Origin: Spirochaetia bacterium 38H-sp
GTDB lineage: Bacteria > Spirochaetota > Spirochaetia > Winmispirales > Winmispiraceae
Length of the DNA stretch: 64,000 nt
NCBI GenBank assembly: GCA_039023545.1
Contig: JBCHKQ010000002.1
Span: forward strand, 248,001 to 312,000
Direction: 5' to 3'
The notes below the pieces were generated by a model that saw only the letters and a program-made list of their open reading frames with translations, was not told the DNA's origin and ran no database searches. Positions 25,854 to 35,320 of the stretch are shown piece by piece. The position numbers were made by a program, and so were the translations under genes. Positions within the stretch are counted from its first letter, which is position 1, and each line of letters starts with the position of its first letter.

Positions 25854-28800
25854 ATGGAAGATTCCTTATTTTTAAAAGACATATTTTCTGCTATTTCTTC
25901 TCTTGAGGGCTATAAAGAGGCCGTAAAAAGGATAAATGCAGGGGTGTTCCCTGTAGATATCAAGGGTTTGCATAGTTCTGCAGTTGATTTTTTTATCGCA
26001 AGGCTGCACTCTCTTGGCTTAAAGCTCTGTCTTGTATTTACTACGGATAAAGAAGCAGAAACTGCAGGTTCTGCTTTATCTGCACTTGGGATAGAGTCCG
26101 CATTTTTTCCGGACTGGGGAGTTCTCCCGTATGGAGAGGGGCTCAGGGATAATGCTCCTGTTTTTGGAAAAAGAAGCGAGGTTCTGGCAGAGCTTTCTGC
26201 AGGTTCACACGATATAGTCCTTACATCGCTGAGGGCTTTTCTAACGCCTCTTCCTCCTCAGGAAGAGTATAAGAAGAACATAATCATCATAAAAAAAGGC
26301 AGCAATATAAATCCTCAGGCTGTTGCTGATAATCTTGTGTCCATGGGTTATCTCAGGGTACCACGGGTTTCTCTCAGAGGAGAGTTTGCTCTAAGAGGCG
26401 AGGTGCTTGATGTATATCCACCGGGCATGGATGAGGCTATAAGAATTATCTTTGAGTTTGATACTGTAGAGAAGATAAGCCTGTTTTTGCCTGATACCCA
26501 ACGTACGGACAAAGAAATGGAAGAGGCTGTCATATATCCGCTAAGAGAGCATATATGGAAGGATGAGCATATACGAGCGCTTGAGAAATCTCTTGCAGAA
26601 GAATCCGTAAAACTGGATACAAGCCATATAACAGAAGAACTTTCTGTCAGAGGACATTTCTCAGGGGAAGAGATTTTTTATCCTCTTGCATACGATAAAC
26701 CGTCAAATTTGACAGAATATCTGCCGGACAATGCTATTGTTGTTATGGTACATGCAGAAAGACTGATAAGAGCAGAAGAAGCGCTTATAACAGAATACAA
26801 CAGTCTATATAAAAGAGTACGCCATCTTAGGCCTTATCCGCATCCAGAAAAAATACTCCTGCCTCTAAGACAGCTCACACACAAAAAAAGGTTCATAAGA
26901 CTCAACTCCATAGACAGCCCACAAGGCTCTATAACAATCAATACAGAAGGTCCTAGAGCATTCTTTGGCAATGTCAATTTTTTTAAAGAAGAGCTGCAAG
27001 GCCTTATCAAGAATAAATACAGAATCTACGTAATAACAGACTCCAGAGTACAGAAAGAAAGGCTTGCGTTTCTGCTCAAGGATTATCCAGAGATAAAGAT
27101 AGAACTATCGGATGTTCCTGCAGGTTTTATACTACCAGATAAAAAGATAGCTGTTTTCCATGAGGATGAGATATTTGGCAGGAGAAAGCGCGTTGCAAGC
27201 TCCGTAAAAAAGACAAGAAGCACCCCTATAGACAGCTTTGTCGAGCTTTCTGCGGGTGATTATGTTGTGCATGTGCAGCACGGCATAGGGCGTTTTTTGG
27301 GCATAAAACGCATGAAGATAGGCAACAATGAGAGGGACTATCTTCACATAGAGTATGCAGGCTCAGAATATGTATATGTGCCCATAGAGCAGGTAAACCT
27401 TGTACAAAGATACATAGGAAGCTCCGACTCTGAGCCAAGGCTGGATAAGATAGGAAGCAGTTCCTGGAAAAAGAGAAAAGAGCAGGTAAAAAAATCCGTA
27501 GAAGACCTTGCAAAGAAGCTTATACAGCTGTATTCCAAGCGTTCTACTGCCAGAGGCTTTGCCTTTCCTCCTGATACGGAGTGGCAAATGCAGTTTGAAG
27601 CGCGCTTTCCTTATCAGGAGACAGAAGACCAGCTAAAATGTATACAGGAAGTAAAAGAAGACATGGAGTCCCCAAGACCTATGGACCGTCTTGTCTGCGG
27701 CGATGTAGGATACGGTAAGACAGAAATAGGCATGAGAGCAGCCTTTAAGGCTGTCATGGGTGGAAAACAAGTAGCTTTCCTTGCACCAACAACCATACTT
27801 GCAGAACAGCACTATGAGAACTTTCTGGAAAGACTGGAGGGGTTCCCCGTACGAGTGGAGATGCTATCAAGACTTGTGCAGCCTGCAAGACAAAAACAAA
27901 TTCTGCATGATTTAAGAGAAGGAAATGTAGACATACTCATAGGAACTCATAAGATACTTAGCAAAAACGTGCAGTTTAAAGACTTGGGGCTTGTTATTAT
28001 TGATGAGGAACAGCGTTTTGGCGTCAAGCATAAAGAAAGACTCAAGGAACTTAAGAACTCGGTAGACTGTCTCACACTGACAGCGACACCAATACCGCGT
28101 ACGCTCCATATGGCTCTGCTTAAAATACGCGATATATCCGTACTGGAAACCCCACCCCAAGAAAGGTTGCCAATAGAAACATATATAGAAGAGTTTTCCG
28201 AAGAGAGAATAGCAGAAGCAATAAGAAAAGAAGTACAACGCGGAGGACAAGTCTTCTACCTGCATAACCGCGTGGAAACCCTGCATCAGATAAAAACCTT
28301 TCTGGAAAACATAGTACCAGAAGTACTTGTGGAGATTGCCCATGGACAGATGAGCCCCAGGATACTGGAAGACGTCATGCACAGGTTTATACACGGCGGT
28401 TTTCACGTGCTTGTCTCTACAACCATAATAGAAAACGGAATCAATATACCCAATGCAAATACAATCATAATAGATAGAGCAGACATGTACGGTATTGCAC
28501 AGCTGTATCAGCTCAGAGGCCGCGTGGGGCGCTCGGACAAAGCAGCATACGCATATCTGTTTTACCCTGCGCAAAGACAGATATCCGAGCTTGCAGAAAA
28601 GAGGCTGCAAGTAATAGCAGACCATACAGAGCTTGGAGCAGGTTTTAAAGTTGCTCTCAAAGACCTGGAAGTCCGCGGTGCAGGAAACCTTCTTGGACGA
28701 GAGCAGAGCGGCGACATCCACTCCGTAGGCTTTGACATGTACCTCAGACTCCTGGACCAGACAATACGCGAGATGCAAAAGCAAGGAGAAGAAAGCCCGG

Positions 28801-29240
28801 AAGAAACCTACATGGAACTCCAGTACACAGGATATATCCCGGACACATACATATCGGAAACACAGGAAAAAATGCTGATATACAAAAAAATAGTCTCCGT
28901 CGACACACTGGAAGAGCTGGAAGCACTTGGACAGGAGCTTGAAGACCGCTATGGCCCTATGCCACCGGAAGTCTCAAGCCTACTTGGGATATCGGAGCTA
29001 AAGATAATCGCCGGCAAATTGTACATAACAAGCATAAAAGAACGCGCCGGCAAAATCACCATAGAGTTTGGCAAAGTTTCTGTCATATCACCAGACAAGG
29101 CGCTTAGGCTCATACGAGAAAGTAACGGCGCAATCAAACTAGACCCCACACATCCCAACAGAATAGAAATAACGCTTGACAACATAGGTCTCAAGGAAAA
29201 AACAGAATATCTTGTGATAAAGCTGAGCACTCTTTTATAA
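25854..29240 (+). CDS. mfd: Transcription-repair coupling factor Mfd
   Basis: Removes stalled RNA polymerase and recruits UvrA. At 1128 residues it is complete. N-terminal UvrB-like modules (EVLDVYPPGMDEAIRIIFE) are followed by the RNA-polymerase interaction domain (GDYVVHVQHGIGRFLGI, near 465). The RecG-like motor carries Walker A near 617 (GDVGYGKTEIGMRAAF), the DEEQ box near 715 and the motif VI region QLRGRVGRSDKAAYAY. A TRCF C-terminal domain ends the protein. The start has a GGAAG site. It is convergent with the FliG-like gene, with a nested REP element directly after its stop. Confidence 0.97.
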   Translation: MEDSLFLKDIFSAISSLEGYKEAVKRINAGVFPVDIKGLHSSAVDFFIARLHSLGLKLCLVFTTDKEAETAGSALSALGIESAFFPDWGVLPYGEGLRDNAPVFGKRSEVLAELSAGSHDIVLTSLRAFLTPLPPQEEYKKNIIIIKKGSNINPQAVADNLVSMGYLRVPRVSLRGEFALRGEVLDVYPPGMDEAIRIIFEFDTVEKISLFLPDTQRTDKEMEEAVIYPLREHIWKDEHIRALEKSLAEESVKLDTSHITEELSVRGHFSGEEIFYPLAYDKPSNLTEYLPDNAIVVMVHAERLIRAEEALITEYNSLYKRVRHLRPYPHPEKILLPLRQLTHKKRFIRLNSIDSPQGSITINTEGPRAFFGNVNFFKEELQGLIKNKYRIYVITDSRVQKERLAFLLKDYPEIKIELSDVPAGFILPDKKIAVFHEDEIFGRRKRVASSVKKTRSTPIDSFVELSAGDYVVHVQHGIGRFLGIKRMKIGNNERDYLHIEYAGSEYVYVPIEQVNLVQRYIGSSDSEPRLDKIGSSSWKKRKEQVKKSVEDLAKKLIQLYSKRSTARGFAFPPDTEWQMQFEARFPYQETEDQLKCIQEVKEDMESPRPMDRLVCGDVGYGKTEIGMRAAFKAVMGGKQVAFLAPTTILAEQHYENFLERLEGFPVRVEMLSRLVQPARQKQILHDLREGNVDILIGTHKILSKNVQFKDLGLVIIDEEQRFGVKHKERLKELKNSVDCLTLTATPIPRTLHMALLKIRDISVLETPPQERLPIETYIEEFSEERIAEAIRKEVQRGGQVFYLHNRVETLHQIKTFLENIVPEVLVEIAHGQMSPRILEDVMHRFIHGGFHVLVSTTIIENGINIPNANTIIIDRADMYGIAQLYQLRGRVGRSDKAAYAYLFYPAQRQISELAEKRLQVIADHTELGAGFKVALKDLEVRGAGNLLGREQSGDIHSVGFDMYLRLLDQTIREMQKQGEESPEETYMELQYTGYIPDTYISETQEKMLIYKKIVSVDTLEELEALGQELEDRYGPMPPEVSSLLGISELKIIAGKLYITSIKERAGKITIEFGKVSVISPDKALRLIRESNGAIKLDPTHPNRIEITLDNIGLKEKTEYLVIKLSTLL

Positions 29241-29245
29241 AATAA

Positions 29246-29363
29246 TACCGAACGTCGTGACTGCACACTGTCATAGCCTTATGCCAATAGGCAGCACAGG
29301 CCGCGCCTTGCACGGGCTGTGCGTTCGGTATAAAAAGGAGTGCAGTCACTCCTGCCTGCGGCA
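29246..29363. repeat. Nested REP elements, units R4a and R4b
   Basis: Outer unit R4a: TACCGAACG and GTGACTGCAC at 29246-29266, completed by GTGCAGTCAC and CTGCC-TGC-GGCA at 29340-29363. Its loop holds a complete inverted unit R4b (29282-29330) ending in CGTTCGGTA. It lies between the convergent mfd and fliG-like genes. Confidence 0.85.
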
Positions 29364-29411
29364 AATGCAATGTGTAAATAACAGGATAAATATAATGTAA
29401 AACACAAAGGA

Positions 29412-30680
29412 TTATTCTACATACTCATCAGATTCCAGAATAATCTTCCCGTCGCGGACACGCTGTCTGAGCAGACCAAGAAACTCGCGGGTTATCTTAT
29501 CCACTTTACTGCGCTTTACTCCGCCAAGACGCATGTACTCATCCGATACCATATTGCGTCTGCGCTCGGAGAGATTCTTGAGAATGCGGGATTTGTATTC
29601 TTCTGGTTTTCCCTTGAGAAAAAGGGCTATTTCATCGTTGTCAAACTCCCGTAATAAATCTGCAAGTTCTCTATCCGGGATTTGCATAATGAGGTCAAGA
29701 GTGAGGAGTCGCTCTTCCAGACGCTCTGCAAGCTCTGGAGACTGCTCCCTGAGGCGAGCAAGGAGTTCCTCCTCTTTTTCTATAGGCGTGTTTTTAAGAA
29801 TTTCTGTGAGTATATCCATACCGTTTATTTCCTGCTCACTGACATCACCCATATTATGCAGTCTATCACGCAAGGCAAGCTCTATTCTCTCAAGTATATC
29901 CGCATCAAGCTTTCTCTTCTGAGCCATATATTTTATGGCCTTTATACGCACATCGTTATCCAGCTTGACAAGCACCTCCGATGCCTTTGCTGGAGGCAAA
30001 AAAGGCAATATTGCGCTTATTACGGCAGGGCTTTCTTTTTTTAGAAGAAGAGCAATCTGTGAGGCAGGAATATTGGCAAGAAAAGAAAAAGGCTTGTACA
30101 AGCCTGCCTCAAAAAGCTTTGTGCTCATATCTCGTGCTTTCTCTGGACCAAAAGCTTCTTCCAGAATTTTAAAGGCAACATCGGCACCACCACGAGGTCC
30201 TGCAGCCTCACGGGCAGCAAGGTTAAAGGAAGCTAGAACTTCCCTAGCCTCTTCCGGTTTTATGACAGGAGTTTTTGCTATCTCCCTTGCAATAGCCTCC
30301 ACAAGCGGCTCATCAAGATAACTAAGAATCTCTGCAGCCCGTTCCTCACCCACAAGGATAAGAAACCTGGCAATAAGTGCAAGTTTTTTTTCCCGGGATG
30401 CACCTGATAATGCACCATCTTTGTCTGCAACCAGCTTGGCAAAAGCATCCCTGACAGCAGCAGAATCGTATGTCCCGCCGGTCTGTTGCATCATCTTATT
30501 ATCCAAAGGTGAATTATCTTTTCTTATATTACGGGAAGACTGTCCATCAGAAGCACTTGAGGATTTATCTCTCAACAAGTCTGATTTTCTATAGGCAGCC
30601 TCAAGATGGGGAGGAAGTTTCTCCTCTCCTACCTTTTTTATGCGAGAATACGCAGATGCACGCTTCTTATTGATATCCAT
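29412..30680 (-). CDS. fliG: FliG-family protein (flagellar switch paralogue)
   Basis: FliG couples stator contacts to rotor rotation at the C-ring. This 423-residue version starts at 30680 (MDINKKRAS); a TTG seven codons earlier is less likely. A low-complexity, charged N-terminal extension of about 95 residues precedes the FliG N/M domains (IARFLILVGEERAAEILSYLDEP). The C-terminal segment resembles FliG_C (LLREFDNDEIALFLKG ... ILKNLSERRRNMVSDE). No other flagellar genes are near. Spirochaetes are known to carry two FliG copies, one not essential for the motor; the long extension and isolated position suggest this is that divergent copy. Confidence 0.78.
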   Translation of the reverse strand: MDINKKRASAYSRIKKVGEEKLPPHLEAAYRKSDLLRDKSSSASDGQSSRNIRKDNSPLDNKMMQQTGGTYDSAAVRDAFAKLVADKDGALSGASREKKLALIARFLILVGEERAAEILSYLDEPLVEAIAREIAKTPVIKPEEAREVLASFNLAAREAAGPRGGADVAFKILEEAFGPEKARDMSTKLFEAGLYKPFSFLANIPASQIALLLKKESPAVISAILPFLPPAKASEVLVKLDNDVRIKAIKYMAQKRKLDADILERIELALRDRLHNMGDVSEQEINGMDILTEILKNTPIEKEEELLARLREQSPELAERLEERLLTLDLIMQIPDRELADLLREFDNDEIALFLKGKPEEYKSRILKNLSERRRNMVSDEYMRLGGVKRSKVDKITREFLGLLRQRVRDGKIILESDEYVE

Positions 30681-30905
30681 GCACACACATAGTAAACCCA
30701 AGACCTAATAGCGTCAATAAAAGAAAAAGAAAATTATACACGGATGACTCAACGCAAACTATCTTAGACAAAAAGAAAACAAGTTACTGGATACAGCAGA
30801 TATCAGTACAAAAACAACTTCACCCTCAAAAATAAATTACAGGTATAGAATAAACAAAAACGCTCAGAGGATGAAAAAGAATCTCAAAACATGTTATCAT
30901 AAGCT

Positions 30906-32024
30906 ATGCAAAACACAGTAGAACTTACAATAGAAGAGCTTGCCCCACTTGCAAGAGGGATTTCCAGACACGAGGGGAAAATAATATTTACTGACTACAC
31001 TCTTCCAGGTGAGAAAGTTCTGGCTGTCATAAAAGAAGAACACAAAGATTATGCAACAGCAGAGCTGATAGAAATTATAACTGGCTCAGCACACAGAGTA
31101 AAGCCACACTGTCCCCATTATGGCATATGTAAAGGCTGCAATATGCAGCACATAGAATACCAGCATGCACTAGAATACAAAAAAAACTGGCTGAGAAAAC
31201 TTCTTACTGACAATAAACTTACAGATATACCGCATATAGAGACAATAAGCTCAAGTCCGTACGGATACAGAAACAGGTTTCAAATTCATATAGAAAACAA
31301 AAAGCCAGGATACAGAAAAAAGGATGGCAGGCATTTTCCTATAAACCAGTGTCCCATCCTCAATCAGGCTGCAGCCCCAATATTTTCTGATGATTTTTCT
31401 GATATTCCGAATAAAAAAAGGCTCAATCTTTTTTGCCATAACAACAGACTTTACGGGAGAAAAGGAGCAGAAGACTTCTCCGTTACTATGGCAAACAGAA
31501 CATACTACGGAAGAACTGATTTGTTTTTTCAAAGTAATACAGAAGTCTTAGAAAAATTAATACAATGGATAGAAGAAAAAACAGAAAATATGTCTCCTTT
31601 ATCCGTATGGGATTTATACTCCGGCTCAGGACTGTTCTCTTCTCTTTTTGCAGATCGTGCTGAGTCCGTAAAACTTGTAGAAGAAGTAACAGAGTCGCTT
31701 GCACTGGCAGAAAGACAGCTTGGTAAAAAGGCAAATTATTATGCAATGACAGTAGAAGAGTTTTTCTCTTATCCTGCGGCAAGCAAGCCGCCAGATCTTA
31801 TCATACTAGACCCTCCACGCTCAGGGATTTCTAAGAGCGCAAGGAAGTCTATAATCAAGACTGCATCACCTACTCTGCTGTATATATCCTGCAATCCCGC
31901 AAGTTTTGCACGTGATGCCGCACAACTCATAAGACATTCTGGCTACAGGATAAAAGATATAGTGCTGTGTGACTTCTATCCGCAAACACACCATGCGGAG
32001 ATTGCATCGATACTGCAAAGATAA
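30906..32024 (+). CDS. Class I SAM-dependent rRNA uracil-C5 methyltransferase (RlmD/RumA-like)
   Basis: Methylates uracil C5 in 23S rRNA or tRNA. An N-terminal TRAM-like domain (EELAPLARGISRHEGKIIF) precedes a four-cysteine [4Fe-4S] site: HCPHYGICKGCNMQH near 69-78 plus the Cys in NQCPIL. The AdoMet motif is DLYSGSGLFSSLF. The catalytic Cys region reads ILDPPRSGISK and LLYISCNPASFARD, as in RumA. At 372 residues it is shorter than E. coli RlmD. No ribosome site is visible before the ATG. The exact target base (U1939 or U747 type, or tRNA U54) cannot be told by eye. Confidence 0.85.
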   Translation: MQNTVELTIEELAPLARGISRHEGKIIFTDYTLPGEKVLAVIKEEHKDYATAELIEIITGSAHRVKPHCPHYGICKGCNMQHIEYQHALEYKKNWLRKLLTDNKLTDIPHIETISSSPYGYRNRFQIHIENKKPGYRKKDGRHFPINQCPILNQAAAPIFSDDFSDIPNKKRLNLFCHNNRLYGRKGAEDFSVTMANRTYYGRTDLFFQSNTEVLEKLIQWIEEKTENMSPLSVWDLYSGSGLFSSLFADRAESVKLVEEVTESLALAERQLGKKANYYAMTVEEFFSYPAASKPPDLIILDPPRSGISKSARKSIIKTASPTLLYISCNPASFARDAAQLIRHSGYRIKDIVLCDFYPQTHHAEIASILQR

Positions 32025-32163
32025 TAGACAATGCAGGGATACAAAGCATAATAAGGGAGAGTAATAACAGCACAGGATAGCCCACTCCTTGTAAAACCGC
32101 AATAACACCTGTGTGCTGGGTTATGACTGTAACAGGTAAAAAGTAGAGCTCAAGAGAAAAACA

Positions 32164-32556
32164 TTAACTCAAAGACAAATCCCCTACTATCTTATATACC
32201 TCACCATCCTTAACCACCTTGAGCTTTCTCTCCGGAAACTCCTGTACAAGAAGAGCCTGCAGCCTTTCTACAGCCTCAGAAACTATCTTTTCTCTCAAAT
32301 CACCATCTACATGAGATAGTGTTGCAATCCTAAGCTCTAGAACATAACCACGACCAAAGTCACTGCCAAAACCTGCAGAAAAGCTGGCTCCAACACCAAA
32401 TAGTCCATCCTGAGAACTGTCGCAAGTCTCTCCGCGTGCGGGCCTGCTGGGGTGACGAGGGAAAAGTCTGCCATAACGGTCCTCAAGCTCCGTATCAATC
32501 CTGTCAAACACTGCCTTAAGCCTTTTCTCAAAATCGATAAGAACAGGATGCTCCAT
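32164..32556 (-). CDS. Conserved protein of unknown function
   Basis: A 130-residue protein starting at 32556 (MEHPVLIDFEKRL), directly after the stop of the upstream lipoprotein gene and 5 bp behind an AGGTGG site. Not recognised. It has an amphipathic N-terminal helix (LKAVFDRIDTELEDRYG), a glycine-rich strand segment in the middle (VGASFSAGFGSDFGRGYVLELRIA), given here in family-neutral terms, and a C-terminal beta stretch (KLKVVKDGEVYKIVGD). No signal peptide. It closes the three-gene envelope operon read from 33418. Confidence 0.55.
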   Translation of the reverse strand: MEHPVLIDFEKRLKAVFDRIDTELEDRYGRLFPRHPSRPARGETCDSSQDGLFGVGASFSAGFGSDFGRGYVLELRIATLSHVDGDLREKIVSEAVERLQALLVQEFPERKLKVVKDGEVYKIVGDLSLS

Positions 32557-32558
32557 CC

Positions 32559-33185
32559 CTACCACCTTACAACAAGCGTATCGGGAATCTTACCAAGAAT
32601 TACATCTGATATGGGAGCCTCCAGGGACACTGTCCTACCATCCGCAACCCCTGCAGAAGTATAAGAAACAGGAGCAAAGACCGTAATCTTGAGCTTAAAA
32701 CCATAATCAGAAAAAAAGGTATTGATAAAATCAACTGTTTCCTTATCTTGGGGAATATCCTCTGGAGAAAACAACTTAAGTGACATCTCATATGAGCCAT
32801 TGCTCTGTACAACAGTGAGCGTCTGCCCTCCAGCTGACAACCACTCAGACAGAGCATCCGGATTATCAAAAGCAAGTCTTGCAGAAATAACCATATCAGT
32901 ATCAGTTGTCTTGCTGTCATAAGAGACAAGCCTTATACCATCAATCTCGCCAAGCTCCATCTCAAAGACCTCACGAGAGTACGGTACAGGTAAAAGAGGC
33001 TCATATTTGCTAGGGTCCGGAGGAGTAGAAGAAGCAGTAGTATTTACAAGAGCAAGAGGAACGGTATAAACTACATCCGCAGTGCCACTCAAATCCCGCT
33101 TAAACTCAATCTTAACATCCTCAGATATACAGGAAACAGACAAAAAAACAAGCAACAAAATAATAACAAGTTTAAAACTCCTCAC
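32559..33185 (-). CDS. Predicted lipoprotein
   Basis: A 208-residue exported protein with a lipoprotein signal peptide: residues 2-18 are hydrophobic (KLVIILLLVFLSVSC) with the lipidated Cys at 19. The mature part is beta-rich and begins with EDVKIEFKRDLSGTADVVYTV, which recalls spirochaete lipoproteins of unknown fold. The start is a GTG that shares its first base with the TAG stop of the upstream gene. GGAGG lies about 5 bp before it. It is followed by the 130-residue protein with no gap. Partners and ligands unknown. Confidence 0.62.
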   Translation of the reverse strand: MRSFKLVIILLLVFLSVSCISEDVKIEFKRDLSGTADVVYTVPLALVNTTASSTPPDPSKYEPLLPVPYSREVFEMELGEIDGIRLVSYDSKTTDTDMVISARLAFDNPDALSEWLSAGGQTLTVVQSNGSYEMSLKLFSPEDIPQDKETVDFINTFFSDYGFKLKITVFAPVSYTSAGVADGRTVSLEAPISDVILGKIPDTLVVRW

Positions 33186-33418
33186 TATTCCTCCTCTATA
33201 GCATTCTCGGTTATATCCTCATCCTTGGGAGTGACTTTGACATTCTTTTTCTTAGAAGACGATTCCACCTCAGGCAGCTTACCAACAAGAATCTTGGAAC
33301 GAGAATTAACCCCCCCCAGATAAACCACAATCAAAAAGCCAAAGAAAAAAACAACAATAGCAACCCACACTTCCCAATGAGTAAGGACCTCAAGATACAA
33401 CCGAAAATCCTTTAACAT
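33185..33418 (-). CDS. Small single-pass membrane protein
   Basis: A 77-residue protein with one transmembrane helix at about 16-35 (VWVAIVVFFFGFLIVVYLGG) and a highly charged C-terminal tail (KKKNVKVTPKDEDITENAIEEE, residues 54-76). No family recognised; it resembles a small bitopic scaffold. It has no ribosome site. Instead a promoter-like pair (TTGCTT, 17 bp, TAATAT) ends 6 bp before the ATG, as at other leaderless genes here. Its stop is fused to the lipoprotein start. It heads the three-gene operon. Confidence 0.55.
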   Translation of the reverse strand: MLKDFRLYLEVLTHWEVWVAIVVFFFGFLIVVYLGGVNSRSKILVGKLPEVESSSKKKNVKVTPKDEDITENAIEEE

Positions 33419-33424
33419 AACAAT

Positions 33425-33453
33425 ATATTATTACCAAAGAAAAACAAAAGCAA
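33425..33453 (-). promoter_or_regulatory. Predicted leaderless promoter (weaker)
   Basis: TTGCTT at 33448-33453 and TAATAT at 33425-33430, 17 bp apart, then 6 bp to the ATG at 33418. The geometry equals that of the stronger ptsI case, but the hexamers match the consensus less well. Confidence 0.4.
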
Positions 33454-33475
33454 CACCCGTATCAATAAACAATAA

Positions 33476-33633
33476 TACCGAACGTCGCAATCGCACCCTA
33501 TAAAGAAACACAAGCAGTACGGGCGCGATTACTCCTGCCACAGGCTTATAAGAGGAAAAACAGAAAGGCCCCCCTCAAAAACTTTTCTGCCAGTGGCAGC
33601 AGTGGACGCTCTTAGCGGACACTGCGTTCGGTA
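33476..33633. repeat. REPIN-like inverted pair, units R5a and R5b
   Basis: R5a (33476-33545, plus): TACCGAACG, GCAATCGC..GCGATT-type stem, then CTGCC-ACA-GGC. R5b (33588-33633, minus): TGCC-AGT-GGCAG, CAGTG/CACTG stem, CGTTCGGTA. It separates the small envelope operon from apt. Confidence 0.85.
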
Positions 33634-33670
33634 TAAAAATATCCACTAAGAACTCAGGTATGTCTCACGC

Positions 33671-33698
33671 ATAAAAAAACCCCGCAAAAGCAGAGCGT
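33671..33698 (-). terminator. Terminator of apt
   Basis: Read on the minus strand: a 7-bp stem with G-U pairs, GCTCTGC TTTT GCGGGGT, followed by a run of T residues. It lies about 11 bp after the apt stop. Confidence 0.55.
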
Positions 33699-33708
33699 AT
33701 TTGTACAT

Positions 33709-34236
33709 CTACTCAGAATCGTATTCTATGAGGGTACGCACAGGAACATCACCAAGCTTCTCGCTGTAGTTTAAAAAAGGAAGCCCAATAGGTGCAAAGA
33801 TTTCTTTGACACTGGCACCAGCCTCGGTAAGCAAATCAATGGCAGCTCTCAGAGTACCACCTGTTGCAACAAGGTCGTCCACTATAAGAAAAGTCTGTCC
33901 GGGACCCACATCAGCCTTGTGAATCTCTATGGTGTCCTGACCATATTCAAGATCAAAGGTTTTTGACAGGGTTTCTCCAGGAAGCTTGCCTTTTTTTCTT
34001 ACAAGAATCAGAGGAAGAGACAATCTCTCAGCAAGGGGAGCCGCAAAAATAAAGCCACGTGACTCTATTGCAGCAATGGCGTTTATATCTGTATCCTTGT
34101 ATGTCTCGACCATAGAATTGATGCAATAGGAAAATGCCTCCGGATTGGCCAGAATGCTGGTAATATCATAGAAAAGTATACCAGGCTTAGGAAAATCCGG
34201 AATCTTGCGTATGGCTGCGTCAAGGTCAAAGGCCAT
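33709..34236 (-). CDS. apt: Adenine phosphoribosyltransferase
   Basis: Salvages adenine to AMP using PRPP; cytoplasmic. The PRPP motif is FLIVDDLVATGGTLRA near 125. The N-terminus (IRKIPDFPKPGILFYDITSIL) and the AIESRGFIFAAPLA loop are those of Apt. Length is normal (175 residues). It has an AAGGAG site and stands alone, with a terminator below and tsaD above. Together with mtnN and udk it makes this window rich in nucleoside salvage. Confidence 0.96.
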   Translation of the reverse strand: MAFDLDAAIRKIPDFPKPGILFYDITSILANPEAFSYCINSMVETYKDTDINAIAAIESRGFIFAAPLAERLSLPLILVRKKGKLPGETLSKTFDLEYGQDTIEIHKADVGPGQTFLIVDDLVATGGTLRAAIDLLTEAGASVKEIFAPIGLPFLNYSEKLGDVPVRTLIEYDSE

Positions 34237-34297
34237 AAAAACTCCTTATATTAATCTCGCATAAGTTTAACTCATAAAACAGGAATATCTCAAGAGG

Positions 34298-35320
34298 CTA
34301 TTTTGAAGAATAAGGTTTAAAATCAGGCACCCTGGCACTTACCCCACTCTCAAGCGAGTCAAAGCGCCCTCTTATCGCATACTCATAAGCAATGGCAGCA
34401 ACCATGGCCCCGTTATCCGTACACAGCTCCATTGACGGGAAAAAAACTTCCCAGCCCTCATGTTTTTTTTCTGTCAGGACACGCCTAAGATAAGAGTTGG
34501 CAGCAACACCACCTCCCAGCACAACGCGCTTTATTCCAGTATCGTTTACAGCTCTATCAAGCCGCTTGAGAACCATATCTATAGCAGCTTTTCTAAAAGA
34601 AGCTGCTATATTCTCCGGACTAGACTCATATCCGGGATTTTTAAACTGCTCAAGCTGATAGACAACTGCAGTCTTAATGCCGGAGTAAGAAACATCATAG
34701 GTATGTTTATCCTTTTTTAATACAGAATCCGGAAAAGAAAAAGCAGTATCACAGCCTTTTTCTGCCATCCTGTCTATGACCACACCACCTGGATATCCCC
34801 AGCCAAAATGCTTGGCAACTTTGTCAAAGGCTTCTCCACAGGCATCGTCAATAGTCGTCCCCATAACCTCAAAATCGTCAAAGCTGTTGACCATACTTAT
34901 TACTGTGTGACCTCCCGATAACAGAAGACCTATAAAAGGATAAGATATATCATATTCAAGGTGAGGCGCATACAAATGCGCCTTGATATGGTCTACCGCC
35001 ACTAGAGGCTTTTCCAACCCCATTGCAAGCCCTTTTGCAAAGGAAAACCCTACGACAAGAGAGCCCATAAGCCCCGGTCTATTGGTTGCAGCAACAACAT
35101 CTATATCGCAGGAAGAAATACCCGCTTCTTTTAATGCACGGTTATAGACATCCATTATCCATTCAACATGCTTTCTGGAAGCTATCTCAGGAACAACTCC
35201 ACTGTAAGGCTTATGAAACTCTATCTGGGTTGCAATCACATTGCTAAGAACAGAGCGTCCATCCTTTACAACAGCAACAGAACACTCATCACAAGAAGAC
35301 TCTATACCTACAACAATCAT
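34298..35320 (-). CDS. tsaD: tRNA N6-adenosine threonylcarbamoyltransferase TsaD
   Basis: Transfers threonylcarbamoyl to A37 of ANN-decoding tRNAs, with TsaB and TsaE. Diagnostic segments: VVGIESSCDECS at the N-terminus, the metal-binding HxxxH as DHIKAHLYAP near 112, LLLSGGHT near 135, and GGGVAANSYLR near 275. The 340-residue length is usual. The stop is 61 bp before apt. Its ATG overlaps the end of the deacetylase gene by 4 bp, so they are co-translated. TsaB and TsaE are not in the window. Confidence 0.96.
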   Translation of the reverse strand: MIVVGIESSCDECSVAVVKDGRSVLSNVIATQIEFHKPYSGVVPEIASRKHVEWIMDVYNRALKEAGISSCDIDVVAATNRPGLMGSLVVGFSFAKGLAMGLEKPLVAVDHIKAHLYAPHLEYDISYPFIGLLLSGGHTVISMVNSFDDFEVMGTTIDDACGEAFDKVAKHFGWGYPGGVVIDRMAEKGCDTAFSFPDSVLKKDKHTYDVSYSGIKTAVVYQLEQFKNPGYESSPENIAASFRKAAIDMVLKRLDRAVNDTGIKRVVLGGGVAANSYLRRVLTEKKHEGWEVFFPSMELCTDNGAMVAAIAYEYAIRGRFDSLESGVSARVPDFKPYSSK

